Shown one piece after another: positions 25,012 through 32,618 of a stretch of 64,000 nt of DNA (positions are counted from its first letter, which is position 1; each line of letters opens with the position of its first letter). The stretch lies in the NCBI GenBank assembly GCA_024231975.1, contig JAAEQB010000097.1, positions 124,001 to 188,000 on the forward strand, written 5' to 3'. A model generated the notes under the pieces. The model was not told the origin of the DNA. It made no database searches and saw nothing but the letters and a program-made list of their open reading frames with translations. The position numbers and the translations under genes are program-made. This DNA comes from Allobosea sp. GTDB lineage: Bacteria > Pseudomonadota > Alphaproteobacteria > Rhizobiales > Beijerinckiaceae.

Positions 25012-25605
25012 TCAGATGCCGCGCAGGCCGCAGGCCGTGCGCGCCTCCTCGGCCATCCAGCCGAGGCGCTCATAGTCGCCGCGCCAATAGACCAGCGCCG
25101 CATCCTCGCCGCCGAGCCTGGCCTCGCGCACCCGGCCGATGACAATGGCGTGCGAATGCCGCTCGATCAGCTCCTCGACCTCGCAGTCGAGCGCGGCGAG
25201 CGCCCCCACCAGCAGCGGCGCGCCGGTGACGCCGTCCGTCCAGCTCGCTCCGGCATAGCGGGCCGGGCCCTTCTCGCCGCCGCGGCCGGCGAAACGGTCG
25301 GCGATCTGTTTCTGCGTGGCGTTGAGGAAATTGACGCCGAAGCTGCGATGGCGAGCCAGCACCGGAAAGCTCGACGAGCTCAGATTGAGCCCGAACATCA
25401 CCGTCGGCGGCTCGGCCGAGAGCGAGGACAGCGAGGTGACGGTCAGGCCAGTCCGATCCACGCCCTGCCCGGTCGTGATCACGCTGACGCCGCCGGCGAG
25501 ATGGCGCAGCGCCGCCCGGAAGTTCGGCGCCTCGGCTTGCGCCGACGCCGCCCGGCCGAACGCGCGGGATGCGGATGCTGGAGTGACGAGCGAGACAACG
25601 GTCAT
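25012..25605 (-). CDS. Flavin reductase (NADH:FMN oxidoreductase, DIM6/NTAB family)
   Basis: The 197-residue protein carries the flavin-reductase-like fold, with FRAALRHLAGGVSVITT near residue 30 and GLTVTSLSSLSAEPPTVMFG binding the flavin. FGVNFLNATQKQIADRFAG follows, with LDCEVEELIERHSHAIVIG toward the end. It supplies FMNH2 to the three luciferase-like monooxygenases encoded downstream. As the first gene of the operon it lies about 230 nt behind a SAM-II-like riboswitch. In Bacillus the corresponding operon carries the flavokinase gene ribR instead. Confidence 0.9.
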   Translation of the reverse strand: MTVVSLVTPASASRAFGRAASAQAEAPNFRAALRHLAGGVSVITTGQGVDRTGLTVTSLSSLSAEPPTVMFGLNLSSSSFPVLARHRSFGVNFLNATQKQIADRFAGRGGEKGPARYAGASWTDGVTGAPLLVGALAALDCEVEELIERHSHAIVIGRVREARLGGEDAALVYWRGDYERLGWMAEEARTACGLRGI

Positions 25606-25706
25606 GAAGGCCTCGACTGACGGGAGGGCGCAGCGAAGCGTGCGTCGTCACCAGACGACGCTTCGGCCGGACAAACCGGCACGCTGACGCTGCTAGGGAA
25701 AGACAG

Positions 25707-25729
25707 GTCCCGCGGTCAGGCCGCGGGAC
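25707..25729 (-). promoter_or_regulatory. Perfect 9-bp hairpin in the sulfur-operon leader
   Basis: GTCCCGCGG and CCGCGGGAC pair around a 5-nt loop, about 110 nt after the SAM-II-like aptamer and 100 nt before the first gene. On the minus strand the pyrimidine-rich CTGTCTTTCCC follows. It may be a weak terminator controlled by the riboswitch, but the U-tract is poor. Confidence 0.4.
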
Positions 25730-25818
25730 GACGGATCAGGAACATCGCAGCAAGCTGCCGGATCGTCCGGGATCGAAAGTATTGCCCGATTTCATCAACG
25801 TGTCTCCGCGCTCGGAGC

Positions 25819-25835
25819 CCACGATTTCATCGTGG
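25819..25835 (-). promoter_or_regulatory. Hairpin directly after the SAM-II-like aptamer
   Basis: CCACGAT and ATCGTGG pair around GAA, one nucleotide after the aptamer's 3' end. Two tiny frames start here. An 11-codon frame (25795-25830) begins MKSWAPSAE, and its TGA overlaps the ATG (25793-25795) of a second, 19-codon frame. The hairpin would hold the first ATG. It is a candidate expression platform. Confidence 0.4.
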
Positions 25836-25836
25836 T

Positions 25837-25888
25837 GCTTTTAGCATTGTTGACGCGGTGCAAGCTGCTCCAGCAAATCCCGCGACCG
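25837..25888 (-). ncRNA. SAM-II-like riboswitch aptamer upstream of the organosulfur operon
   Basis: On the minus strand the alphaproteobacterial SAM-II pattern can be read in order. P1 is CGCGG (25884-25880) pairing with CCGCG (25858-25854). After the first P1 strand comes GATTTG (25879-25874), then a CTG-GAG-CAG mini-stem (25873-25865) and CTTGCA (25864-25859). After the second P1 strand come TCAACAAT and GCTAAAA (25845-25839). Compared with the met-gene version, P1 has lost one base pair, and both strands lack the matching base. The pseudoknot strand is short (TTG with CAA, longer only with a bulge). SAM-II normally precedes metA or metX; here it precedes flavin reductase and S-oxidising genes. 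Recognition is from memory of the consensus, without a covariance search. Confidence 0.68.
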
Positions 25889-25972
25889 GGTGCCGTCATC
25901 GGCGTTCGATACTGACATTCTTCCTGCGAAAACAGGCAGGGTCAATGAAATGTCTTTTCAAAGATACGGCTG

Positions 25973-26007
25973 GCCGGAGGCGGAAGCGCTCGCCTCCAGC
26001 CTCCGGC
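25973..26007 (-). terminator. Probable terminator of the LysR-FMO-Tct operon
   Basis: GCCGGAGGC (25973-25981) pairs with GCCTCCGGC (25999-26007), with an inner GGCG/CGCC extension, 27 bp after the tctA stop. No strong T-run follows on the minus strand (CAGCCGTATCTTTG). The 428-bp gap 25606-26033 holds this hairpin, the riboswitch and the sulfur-operon leader; no further gene is seen. Confidence 0.5.
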
Positions 26008-26033
26008 GCGGCAGGTTTCTGCTCTGCCGGCGC

Positions 26034-27530
26034 TCAGGCCGCTGCGGTGCCGCGCTGGCGGAACAGGCGCCAGGCCGGCGTCAGCAGGATGGCGGCGCTG
26101 AGCAGGGCCAGGATGATCGCGATCGGCGTCGAGACCAGCGCCGAGGCGTTGCCACCGGAGATGGTCAGCGCGAGGCGCAGCTGGCTTTCGACCATCGGGC
26201 CGAGCAGCAGGCCCAGCACGATCGGCGCGCTCGGATAGTCGAGCCGCTCCAGCACATAGCCGACGAGGCCGACGCCGAGCAGCACCCAGAGATCGAACAG
26301 CGAGTTGTTGACCGAATAGACACCGATGGTGACGAAGAGCAGGATCACCGGGGCGAGCACGATGCGCGGCAGGCGCAGCACCTGGCCGAAGATTCGCGTC
26401 GCCGCCAGGCCGCCGACGATGGCGAGCAGGAAGGACGTCACCAGGAACTGCAGCATGAAGCCGTAGACAATGTCCGGATGCTCGCGGAAGAGCTGCGGAC
26501 CGGGCCGAAGGCCGTGCACGAGCAAGCCGCCGAGGATGACGGCGGCGACGCCGGAGCCGGGAATGCCGAGCGCCAGCGCCGGGATCAGCGAGGCCGCATT
26601 GTCGGCGCCGTTGCCGCATTCGGACGCCGCGACGCCCTCGGGATTGCCGTGGCCGAAGGTTTCGGGATTGCGGGCGACGCGCTTGGCCTCGTTATAGGCG
26701 AGGAAGGACGACATGCTGCCGCCCGCTCCCGGCAGGATGCCGATGATGATGCCGATGATCGACGAGCGGATCCAGACCGGCGTGAAGAAGCGCCACTGGC
26801 TCAGGGCCGAGCCCTGGCGATGCAGCTTGAGCTTGTCACCGCTCATGCCGGTCTTCACCGCTTCCTCGACGATCTGCAGCACCGGCGGCACCGCGAAGAG
26901 CCCGGTCAACAGCACGATGGCGCTGAAGCCGTCGAGCAGGTCGAGCTGGCCGAAGGTGAAACGTTCGGTGCCGTTCGAGATGTCCTGGCCGACCGCGCCG
27001 ATCAGGAGGCCGATGCCGCAGGCGATCAGCCCCTTCGGCAGGTCGTCGCCAAGCAGGGAGGAGACGGTGGCGAGGCCCAGAATGCCGAGCCAGAAATATT
27101 CGATCGGCCCGAACAGCAGGCTGAACGAGACCAGAGGCGGCGAGAGCACGATCAGCGAGATCGAGGAGAGCACGCTGCCGATCACGCCGGAAAGCAGCGC
27201 GACCTGCAGCGCATAGGCGGCCTTGCCCTGCTGGGTCATCTTGTAGCCGTCGAGCACGGTCGCGACCGAGGCCGGGGTGCCCGGCACGCGCATCAGAATC
27301 GCCGGGATCGCACCGCCATAGGAGCCGCCATTGTACATGCCGGCCATCATGCCGAGCGCGAACAGCGGATCGAGCCCGAAGGTCAGCGGGATCAGCACGG
27401 CAAGGCCGGTGACGACGGTCAGGCCGGGCAGGCAGCCGACGACGAGGCCGGCGATCAGGCCGATGAACATGGCGAGGATGTTCATCGGCGCGAAGACGAG
27501 CGGGATGGCGTGCAGCAGCGCGTCGATCAT
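26034..27530 (-). CDS. tctA: Tripartite tricarboxylate transporter, large membrane subunit TctA
   Basis: The 498-residue protein has about 11-12 membrane segments and the TctA signatures GLVVGCLPGLTVVTGLAVLI and GGSYGGAIPAILMRVPGTP. The second repeat motif, GILPGAGGSMSSFLAYNEAK, is also present, followed by AASECGNGADNAASLIPALA. It forms the transport channel with TctB and uses the periplasmic receptor TctC. The ATG (27528-27530) overlaps the TctB stop (ATGA); a longer frame to 27845 lies inside tctB and is rejected. The substrate is a carboxylate of unknown kind. The C-terminus ends in the terminal membrane region LSAAILLTPAWRLF. Confidence 0.93.
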   Translation of the reverse strand: MIDALLHAIPLVFAPMNILAMFIGLIAGLVVGCLPGLTVVTGLAVLIPLTFGLDPLFALGMMAGMYNGGSYGGAIPAILMRVPGTPASVATVLDGYKMTQQGKAAYALQVALLSGVIGSVLSSISLIVLSPPLVSFSLLFGPIEYFWLGILGLATVSSLLGDDLPKGLIACGIGLLIGAVGQDISNGTERFTFGQLDLLDGFSAIVLLTGLFAVPPVLQIVEEAVKTGMSGDKLKLHRQGSALSQWRFFTPVWIRSSIIGIIIGILPGAGGSMSSFLAYNEAKRVARNPETFGHGNPEGVAASECGNGADNAASLIPALALGIPGSGVAAVILGGLLVHGLRPGPQLFREHPDIVYGFMLQFLVTSFLLAIVGGLAATRIFGQVLRLPRIVLAPVILLFVTIGVYSVNNSLFDLWVLLGVGLVGYVLERLDYPSAPIVLGLLLGPMVESQLRLALTISGGNASALVSTPIAIILALLSAAILLTPAWRLFRQRGTAAA

Positions 27531-28021
27531 CTGAGCTTCGCCAGCAGGGGTGAGAGGAGGTCTTCCGGGATCGGACGGCCGAGGGCGTAGACGAAGATCA
27601 GGAGGATCGAGACGACGCAGACCACCCCGACCACGGCCGCCAGGCCCCAGCGCCGGAAGCCCGCGGCCGCCGGCAGCAGGATGCAGAGCGCGAGGCTTGG
27701 CAGGATGAAGCCGATCAGGCTGACCGCGGCGAAATAGGCGACGAGCGCGGCGATGCCGATGGCAAGGCGCGGGCCATGCTCGGCGAAGGCGCCCGGCGTC
27801 GTGTTGCCGCGCCGGCGGCGCAGGATCTCGCGGACCGCGATCCACAGACCGAGCACCGCCATGCCCGACGCAATCGCGATGGGGTAGGCAGCACTTTCGA
27901 CCGGATAGGTCGATGCCGTCGCGATGACCGCGAGCGAGACCGCGACGAGCACGAGCGCGAAGACGATCTCGACCGGGCTGCGCGAGCGGCCTTCAGGCCC
28001 GGCCGAAGCTGAGCCGTCCAT
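27527..28021 (-). CDS. tctB: Tripartite tricarboxylate transporter, small membrane subunit TctB
   Basis: The 164-residue protein has four predicted membrane segments (IVFALVLVAVSLAVIATAS, AYPIAIASGMAVLGLWIAV, IAALVAYFAAVSLIGFILP, VVGVVCVVSILLIFVYALG). The C-terminal GRPIPEDLLSP motif is also typical of TctB. The ATG at 28019-28021 shares one base with the TctC stop (TGATG), so termination and reinitiation are coupled. A GTG three codons upstream (28030) is less likely. It stabilises the TctA channel. Confidence 0.88.
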   Translation of the reverse strand: MDGSASAGPEGRSRSPVEIVFALVLVAVSLAVIATASTYPVESAAYPIAIASGMAVLGLWIAVREILRRRRGNTTPGAFAEHGPRLAIGIAALVAYFAAVSLIGFILPSLALCILLPAAAGFRRWGLAAVVGVVCVVSILLIFVYALGRPIPEDLLSPLLAKLR

Positions 28022-28983
28022 CACTTCCACGGGGTCGCCTTCCAGGTCGCCTCGAGATCGGTACTGGCGCGGTCGAGGAAGGCCTTGAAGTCGTTCGAGG
28101 CGAGATATTGCAGCGGAATCTCGGCCTTCTTGGCGGCGTCGAGATATTCCGGATCCTTCAGCGCCTGGTCGATCGCCTTTTCCAGCCTGGCGACGACATC
28201 GGCCGGCACGCCCTTGGGCGCGGCGATGCCGCGCGAGGCGCCGACGACGACGTCATAGCCGGCCTCGCGGAAGGTCGGCGCGTCCGGGAGATAGGGCGAA
28301 CGCTCGGCGCTCATCACGCCGATCACCTTGATATTACCCTCGCGGGCGATCTGGAGCGCCTCGCTCAGGTTCATCGTCGCAGCCGGGACATGACCACCGA
28401 GCACGGCCTGGCGGACCGGCGCGGTGCCTCCGAAGAAGGCCGGGGTGAACTTGGCGCCGGCGAGGCGCTGGAAGTTCAGCAGCGCGATGTGCTCGGAGGA
28501 GCCGCTGGCGCCGGAGGTGCCGATCACGAGCGGGGTCGAGGCCTTCTTGGCCGCGTCGATCAGGTCCTTCAGCGAGCCATAGGAGCTGGTCTTCGGCACG
28601 ACGAGCACGCCGGGATCGTAGACGAGATTGGCGATCGGCTGCAGGTCGCCCATCTTGAACTTGGTCTTGCCCTCGACGACCAGCGCATTGATCGCGGGGG
28701 CGTTGATGAAGCCGATGGTGTAGCCGTCCGGCTTGCCCTGGGCGACGGCGGTCCAGCCGATCTCGCCGCCGGCGCCGGGCTTGTTGATTACGCCGATGCG
28801 GGCATTGCCGCCGAGATATTTCTCCATGTAGCGCGCGATCGAGCGGGCGGCGACATCGGTGCCGCCGCCGGGCGCGAAGGCGACGATCATCTCGATCGGC
28901 TTCTCCGGATAGTCGGCCCGGGCGGCGCCAGTCGCGAGGAGCGCGGCTCCGAGGCTGATGGCGATCGACAGGCGCTTGATCAT
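28021..28983 (-). CDS. tctC: Tripartite tricarboxylate transporter receptor TctC (Bug family)
   Basis: The 320-residue periplasmic protein has a signal peptide ending ATGAARADYPEKPI. It has the Bug pattern EMIVAFAPGGGTDVAARSIA, VINKPGAGGEIGWTAVAQG and PDGYTIGFINAPAINALVVE. Bug receptors bind carboxylates or related acids through a water-mediated clamp. The ligand is unknown, but the upstream flavin monooxygenase suggests an organic acid that is oxidised or produced by oxidation. It is 12 nt behind the monooxygenase gene. Confidence 0.92.
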   Translation of the reverse strand: MIKRLSIAISLGAALLATGAARADYPEKPIEMIVAFAPGGGTDVAARSIARYMEKYLGGNARIGVINKPGAGGEIGWTAVAQGKPDGYTIGFINAPAINALVVEGKTKFKMGDLQPIANLVYDPGVLVVPKTSSYGSLKDLIDAAKKASTPLVIGTSGASGSSEHIALLNFQRLAGAKFTPAFFGGTAPVRQAVLGGHVPAATMNLSEALQIAREGNIKVIGVMSAERSPYLPDAPTFREAGYDVVVGASRGIAAPKGVPADVVARLEKAIDQALKDPEYLDAAKKAEIPLQYLASNDFKAFLDRASTDLEATWKATPWK

Positions 28984-28995
28984 CGGAACGCTCCT

Positions 28996-30462
28996 TCAGG
29001 AGGTGGAAATGGTGAGGTCGGCAGGCAGGGCGTCGGCATCGGTCCATTCGTCGCCGAGCAGTTCGGGCGTGTCGTATGCGACGAGCGAGCGGTAATGCGC
29101 CGCGCGGTCGGCGACGAAGAGGGCGCGGGCGATGCCGCGGCCGAGCCGGTCGGCGCCGGCGCTGACGGCGGGGATGTCGCCGGAGAGCTTTCCGTGGCTC
29201 AGCAGCGCCGGGTAGTTGAAGCAGTGGATGCGCGACAGCGCCGGGCAAGAGCCGGGCTCTTTCTCCTGGAACTCGAAGGACGGGCCGAGATCGGGCGCGC
29301 TTTCCAGCTCGGGATTGTCGATGCCCTCGGGGACATAGCGATCCCGCCAGAAGCGGATGAACGGCGCGACCACGGCGAGTTCCGGCCGCGCGCCGAGATC
29401 GACCGAGAAGCCGGTGGCGAAGATCAGGAAGTCGAGGGTGTAAGTCCCCTTCGGCGTCGTCAGCGCCAGAGCGTCGTCACATTCCCGCAAGTCGAGGATC
29501 GGGCTGCCGAGATGGAAGCGGGCATTGGCATGGCGCGAGACGCGCAGCGTCGAATCCCGCGGCGGCGGCGTCTGCGCCTTCAGCGCATAGTCGAAGAAGC
29601 GCCATTTCCAGTCGTCCGGCAGGCCGGCGACACCGTGCACCACGCCCTGGCTGCCGATGCCGGTGAACTTGTTGATGCGCGGCAATTCCTTGCGGCGCAC
29701 GAACAGATCGAGGCTGGCGACGCCCTGCTCCAGCGCGGTCGCGGCATTGTCCATGGCCGAGGCGCCGGCGCCGACCACGCCGATGCGCTTGCCTTTCAAC
29801 GCGGCGAAATCGATCTCGTCGGCGCTGTGCGCCCAGAAGCGGTGGCCGATCGTTCCGGCGATCGGCGGCACCCAGGGCGCGCCGAGCCCGTCGCGGCCGG
29901 TGGCGAGCACGAGATGGCGGGCGAAGATGGTGCGTGAGCCCGCCGCATCCGAGACTGTCACCGCCAGCAGATCGCCCAGCGGGGTGACCGCATCGACGCA
30001 GACGCCGTTCTCGACCGGCAGGTTCAGCACCTTCCGATACCAGATCAGATAGTCCATCCACATCGGCCGCGGGATCTTGCCGAGGGCGTCCCAGGCGGCG
30101 CGGCCGTGCTGCGCCTCGTACCAGGCCCGGAAGGTCAGCGCCGGCAGGCCGAGCGCCGGACCGGTGAGCTGCTTGGGCGAACGCAGTGTCTCCATCCGCG
30201 CATAGGTCACCCAGGGGCCCTCGCGGCCGGCAGCGACCCGGTCGAGCACGGCGATGTTCGAGAGGCCGAGCCCCTTCAGCGCCCCAGCGGCGGCAAGGCC
30301 GCACATGCCGGCACCGACGATCACGACGTCACGGACGCGCTGTCCCTCACGCTCGCGCGGCGGCACCCAGTCCTTGGCCGGCCATTCCAGCCAGTCCAGA
30401 TCCTGGCGCAGGCGCTGCTCCAGCGCGGGAAGACCGACGGGGACGGGCGAGACGGCGTTCAT
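28996..30462 (-). CDS. FAD/NAD(P)-binding monooxygenase (CzcO / class B flavin monooxygenase type)
   Basis: The 488-residue protein has two Rossmann motifs, VVIVGAGMCGLAAAGAL near residue 47 for FAD and GKRIGVVGAGASAMDNAATA near residue 225 for NADPH. LDFLIFATGF also fits flavin-containing monooxygenases. The gene lies between lysR (4-nt overlap) and tctC (12-nt gap), so it belongs to the transporter operon and probably oxidises the imported compound in the cytoplasm. The distinctive fingerprint of Baeyer-Villiger enzymes is not clear, so N-, S- or Baeyer-Villiger oxidation cannot be separated. Confidence 0.82.
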   Translation of the reverse strand: MNAVSPVPVGLPALEQRLRQDLDWLEWPAKDWVPPREREGQRVRDVVIVGAGMCGLAAAGALKGLGLSNIAVLDRVAAGREGPWVTYARMETLRSPKQLTGPALGLPALTFRAWYEAQHGRAAWDALGKIPRPMWMDYLIWYRKVLNLPVENGVCVDAVTPLGDLLAVTVSDAAGSRTIFARHLVLATGRDGLGAPWVPPIAGTIGHRFWAHSADEIDFAALKGKRIGVVGAGASAMDNAATALEQGVASLDLFVRRKELPRINKFTGIGSQGVVHGVAGLPDDWKWRFFDYALKAQTPPPRDSTLRVSRHANARFHLGSPILDLRECDDALALTTPKGTYTLDFLIFATGFSVDLGARPELAVVAPFIRFWRDRYVPEGIDNPELESAPDLGPSFEFQEKEPGSCPALSRIHCFNYPALLSHGKLSGDIPAVSAGADRLGRGIARALFVADRAAHYRSLVAYDTPELLGDEWTDADALPADLTISTS

Positions 30463-31430
30463 GCCACACCCCGGACCGGCTTGGGGCCGAACAGATCGGC
30501 CATCAGCCGCTCGCGCGCCGTCGGCGGGTGCTTGACGAAGCCGGGCAGCGTTTCGTGCGAGATCGTCTCCAGCGCCGCGATCAGCCCGTCGACCAGGGGC
30601 GTCGCCGGCCGGCCATAGGGCGTGACCACGCCCCAGAGGAAGGAGATGGGAACGTCGAGCTTGCGGATCGCGACGCCGTCCAGCGGCATGCCATAGGCGA
30701 TGACCGGCTCGAGGATGGCGATGCCGAGCCCGGCGCGCGCCGCCATCAGCGCCGTGTTCGAGGTGTTGGCGTCGAGCAGCCCTGCCGGTCGCACCCCGGC
30801 ACGCTCCAGCGCCGCATCGACGCGCCGGCGCCAGCGGAAGGGATTGGCCATGGCAATCAGCCGGCGGCCGGCGACCGCGGCGAGCGGGATCGTCTCGGCC
30901 TCAGCCAACGGATCGTCGGCACGCACCGCGACGACGCAAGGCGCCTCGCCGATCCAGTGCAGCTCGAGGGCGGGATGATCGACGGGCAGGCTGGTGACGC
31001 CGATCTCGGCGACATGCGTCGCGACCGACTGCACGACCTGCTCGGCCAAAGCCGCGCGGATATGGACCTGCCCGGGCAGGGCCTCCTCGCCGAGCCGCGC
31101 CAGAGCGGCCGGCAGCATGCCGGCGGCGAAGGAGGCGATCGAGGCGATCTCCAGGGAACGCGGCTTGTCGGCTGCGATCGCGGCGGCCCGCTCGCGCAAC
31201 TGCCGAAGCCAGGCGATCACCGGCTCGACCTCCTGATGGAAGCGCAGCCCCTGCTCGGTCGGCGTCACCCGCGGCCCGGCACGATGCAGAACGCTGAAGC
31301 CGAGCGTCTCCTCCAGCTCCTGGATCTGCCGGGTCAGCGCCGGCTGCGAACGGCCGAGCAGCCTGGCACCGCCGGTGATGCTGCCGGCGGAGAAGACTGC
31401 GGCGAAGGCTTCGAGCTGGCGCAGGTCCAT
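30459..31430 (-). CDS. LysR-family transcriptional regulator
   Basis: The 323-residue protein starts MDLRQLEAFAAVFSAGSITG with the winged helix (GARLLGRSQPALTRQIQELE). A LysR substrate-binding domain follows from about residue 90 to 300. The ATG at 31428-31430 is chosen over an upstream extension because it is the classical LysR start. It is the first gene of the minus operon and overlaps the monooxygenase start by 4 nt. This is unusual, since LysR genes are commonly divergent from their targets. It may autoregulate the whole operon and also act on the divergent CMD/AhpD pair. Confidence 0.9.
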   Translation of the reverse strand: MDLRQLEAFAAVFSAGSITGGARLLGRSQPALTRQIQELEETLGFSVLHRAGPRVTPTEQGLRFHQEVEPVIAWLRQLRERAAAIAADKPRSLEIASIASFAAGMLPAALARLGEEALPGQVHIRAALAEQVVQSVATHVAEIGVTSLPVDHPALELHWIGEAPCVVAVRADDPLAEAETIPLAAVAGRRLIAMANPFRWRRRVDAALERAGVRPAGLLDANTSNTALMAARAGLGIAILEPVIAYGMPLDGVAIRKLDVPISFLWGVVTPYGRPATPLVDGLIAALETISHETLPGFVKHPPTARERLMADLFGPKPVRGVA

Positions 31431-31445
31431 GCGTTCTTCGGCTGG

Positions 31446-31469
31446 ATCATTATTCTCAAATCGGATGAT
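31446..31469. promoter_or_regulatory. Candidate LysR operator in the divergent promoter region
   Basis: In the 116-bp gap between lysR and the CMD gene, an AT-rich dyad ATCAT (31446-31450) and ATGAT (31465-31469) flanks 14 bp. Its position between divergent genes fits a LysR binding site. No exact T-N11-A site was defined. Confidence 0.3.
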
Positions 31470-31546
31470 AGATACTCCTTGATGCCGGTCAAGCATGAAG
31501 CGTAGGCTGGCGCTGATCGCTTCGCAGGCAGTCCAGGAGGATGTGG

Positions 31547-32041
31547 ATGAGCGGCCCCCATCTCATCGAAACGCTGTCCGGAGCGGGCTCCGGCCTTGCT
31601 GGCGTCCTGGCCGAGCGGGCCGAGATCCTGGGCCTCAGCCAGGCCGCGCATGACGCTGTCCTGCTGCCGCGCGAGCCCGGCGGCATCGGCCATGCTGAAC
31701 GCGCCGCGCTCGCCGTCCGCATGGCGCGCGCCAATGCCGACGCGGCGCTCGCCGAGCACTATCGCGAACTGCTGCGTCAGGCCGGCGAGAGTCCTGCCCT
31801 GCTCGCCATCGCCGAGGGCGTCGACCCTGCTGCGGATACCGATCTGCGGCTGCACGCGATCATCCGCCATGTCGACCTGGTGACGCTCTCGCCCAAGGAC
31901 GCCACCAAGGCGGATATCGCAGCGCTCAAGGCTGCCGGCCTGTCCGAGCCCGACATCGTCCGGCTCGCCGAGCTGATCGCCTTCGTGAACTACCAAGCCC
32001 GCGTCATCGCCGGCTTGAGGCTGCTGGGAGCCGTCGCATGA
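31547..32041 (+). CDS. CMD-domain protein (Avi_7170-like)
   Basis: The 164-residue protein is helical and resembles the carboxymuconolactone-decarboxylase-like CMD proteins. HLIETLSGAGSGLAGVLAER opens it, and LSEPDIVRLAELIAFVNYQA near the C-terminus is the conserved AhpD-fold helix. It lacks the CxxC pair. AGGAGG at 31535-31540 sets the start at ATG 31547 (6-nt spacing) rather than ATG 31541, which touches the ribosome site. It overlaps the next gene by 4 nt. Such pairs are usually found with luciferase-like monooxygenases and transporters, but their function is not established. Confidence 0.75.
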   Translation: MSGPHLIETLSGAGSGLAGVLAERAEILGLSQAAHDAVLLPREPGGIGHAERAALAVRMARANADAALAEHYRELLRQAGESPALLAIAEGVDPAADTDLRLHAIIRHVDLVTLSPKDATKADIAALKAAGLSEPDIVRLAELIAFVNYQARVIAGLRLLGAVA

Positions 32042-32613
32042 GCACCGTCGTCCACGCCTTCACCGACAAGATCCCGCGCTGGTCACCCTATGTCACGCCG
32101 GTCGTGCTCGCCGCGGCGACGCCCGAGCAACTCGACGCGATGCAGGTGACGCCGTCCAACAAGAAGATCTCCGACTACGTGCTGACACTGGCGCATGATC
32201 CGGAATCGCTGAAGGTGCGCTCGCCGCTGTTCAACGCGATCATGTACGGGAAGGGCGGCTTGTCCTCGGCCGAGCGCGAGCTCGGCGCCACCGCCGCCTC
32301 GATCGTCAATCGATGCGTCTATTGCGCGGCGGTTCATGCCTCGCGCTTCATCAGCCTGACCAAGCGCAGCGACGTGATCGAGGAGATCTTCGCCAACAAG
32401 CTCGACGCCGAGCTGGAGGAGCACCAGCAGGCAATCTTCGACTTCGCCGCGAAGCTGTCGAAGACGCCCTCCGAGGCCACCGCCAGCGACATCGCGGAGC
32501 TCGCCGACATCGGGCTATCCAAGGTAGAGATCCTCGACCTCATCCTCTCTGCCGCGATCTTCGGCTGGGCCAACCGGCTGATGCACACGCTCGGCGAGCC
32601 GGTCCGGGACTGA
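32038..32613 (+). CDS. Alkylhydroperoxidase-domain (AhpD-like) protein (Avi_7169-like)
   Basis: The 191-residue protein has the AhpD/CMD fold with the redox motif NRCVYCAAVHASRF near residue 95: a CxxC followed by His three residues later, as in active AhpD. The later helix GLSKVEILDLILSAAIFGWA is typical. It could reduce peroxides or detoxify products of flavin monooxygenase chemistry. It is translationally coupled to the CMD protein and converges, with only 5 nt between the stops, on the opine-dehydrogenase-like gene. Confidence 0.82.
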   Translation: MSTVVHAFTDKIPRWSPYVTPVVLAAATPEQLDAMQVTPSNKKISDYVLTLAHDPESLKVRSPLFNAIMYGKGGLSSAERELGATAASIVNRCVYCAAVHASRFISLTKRSDVIEEIFANKLDAELEEHQQAIFDFAAKLSKTPSEATASDIAELADIGLSKVEILDLILSAAIFGWANRLMHTLGEPVRD

Positions 32614-32618
32614 TCGCC

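Noticed and set aside
25606..25940. FMN riboswitch before the flavin reductase gene
   Set aside because: The conserved FMN-element blocks were looked for and not seen; the leader instead matches the SAM-II pattern.
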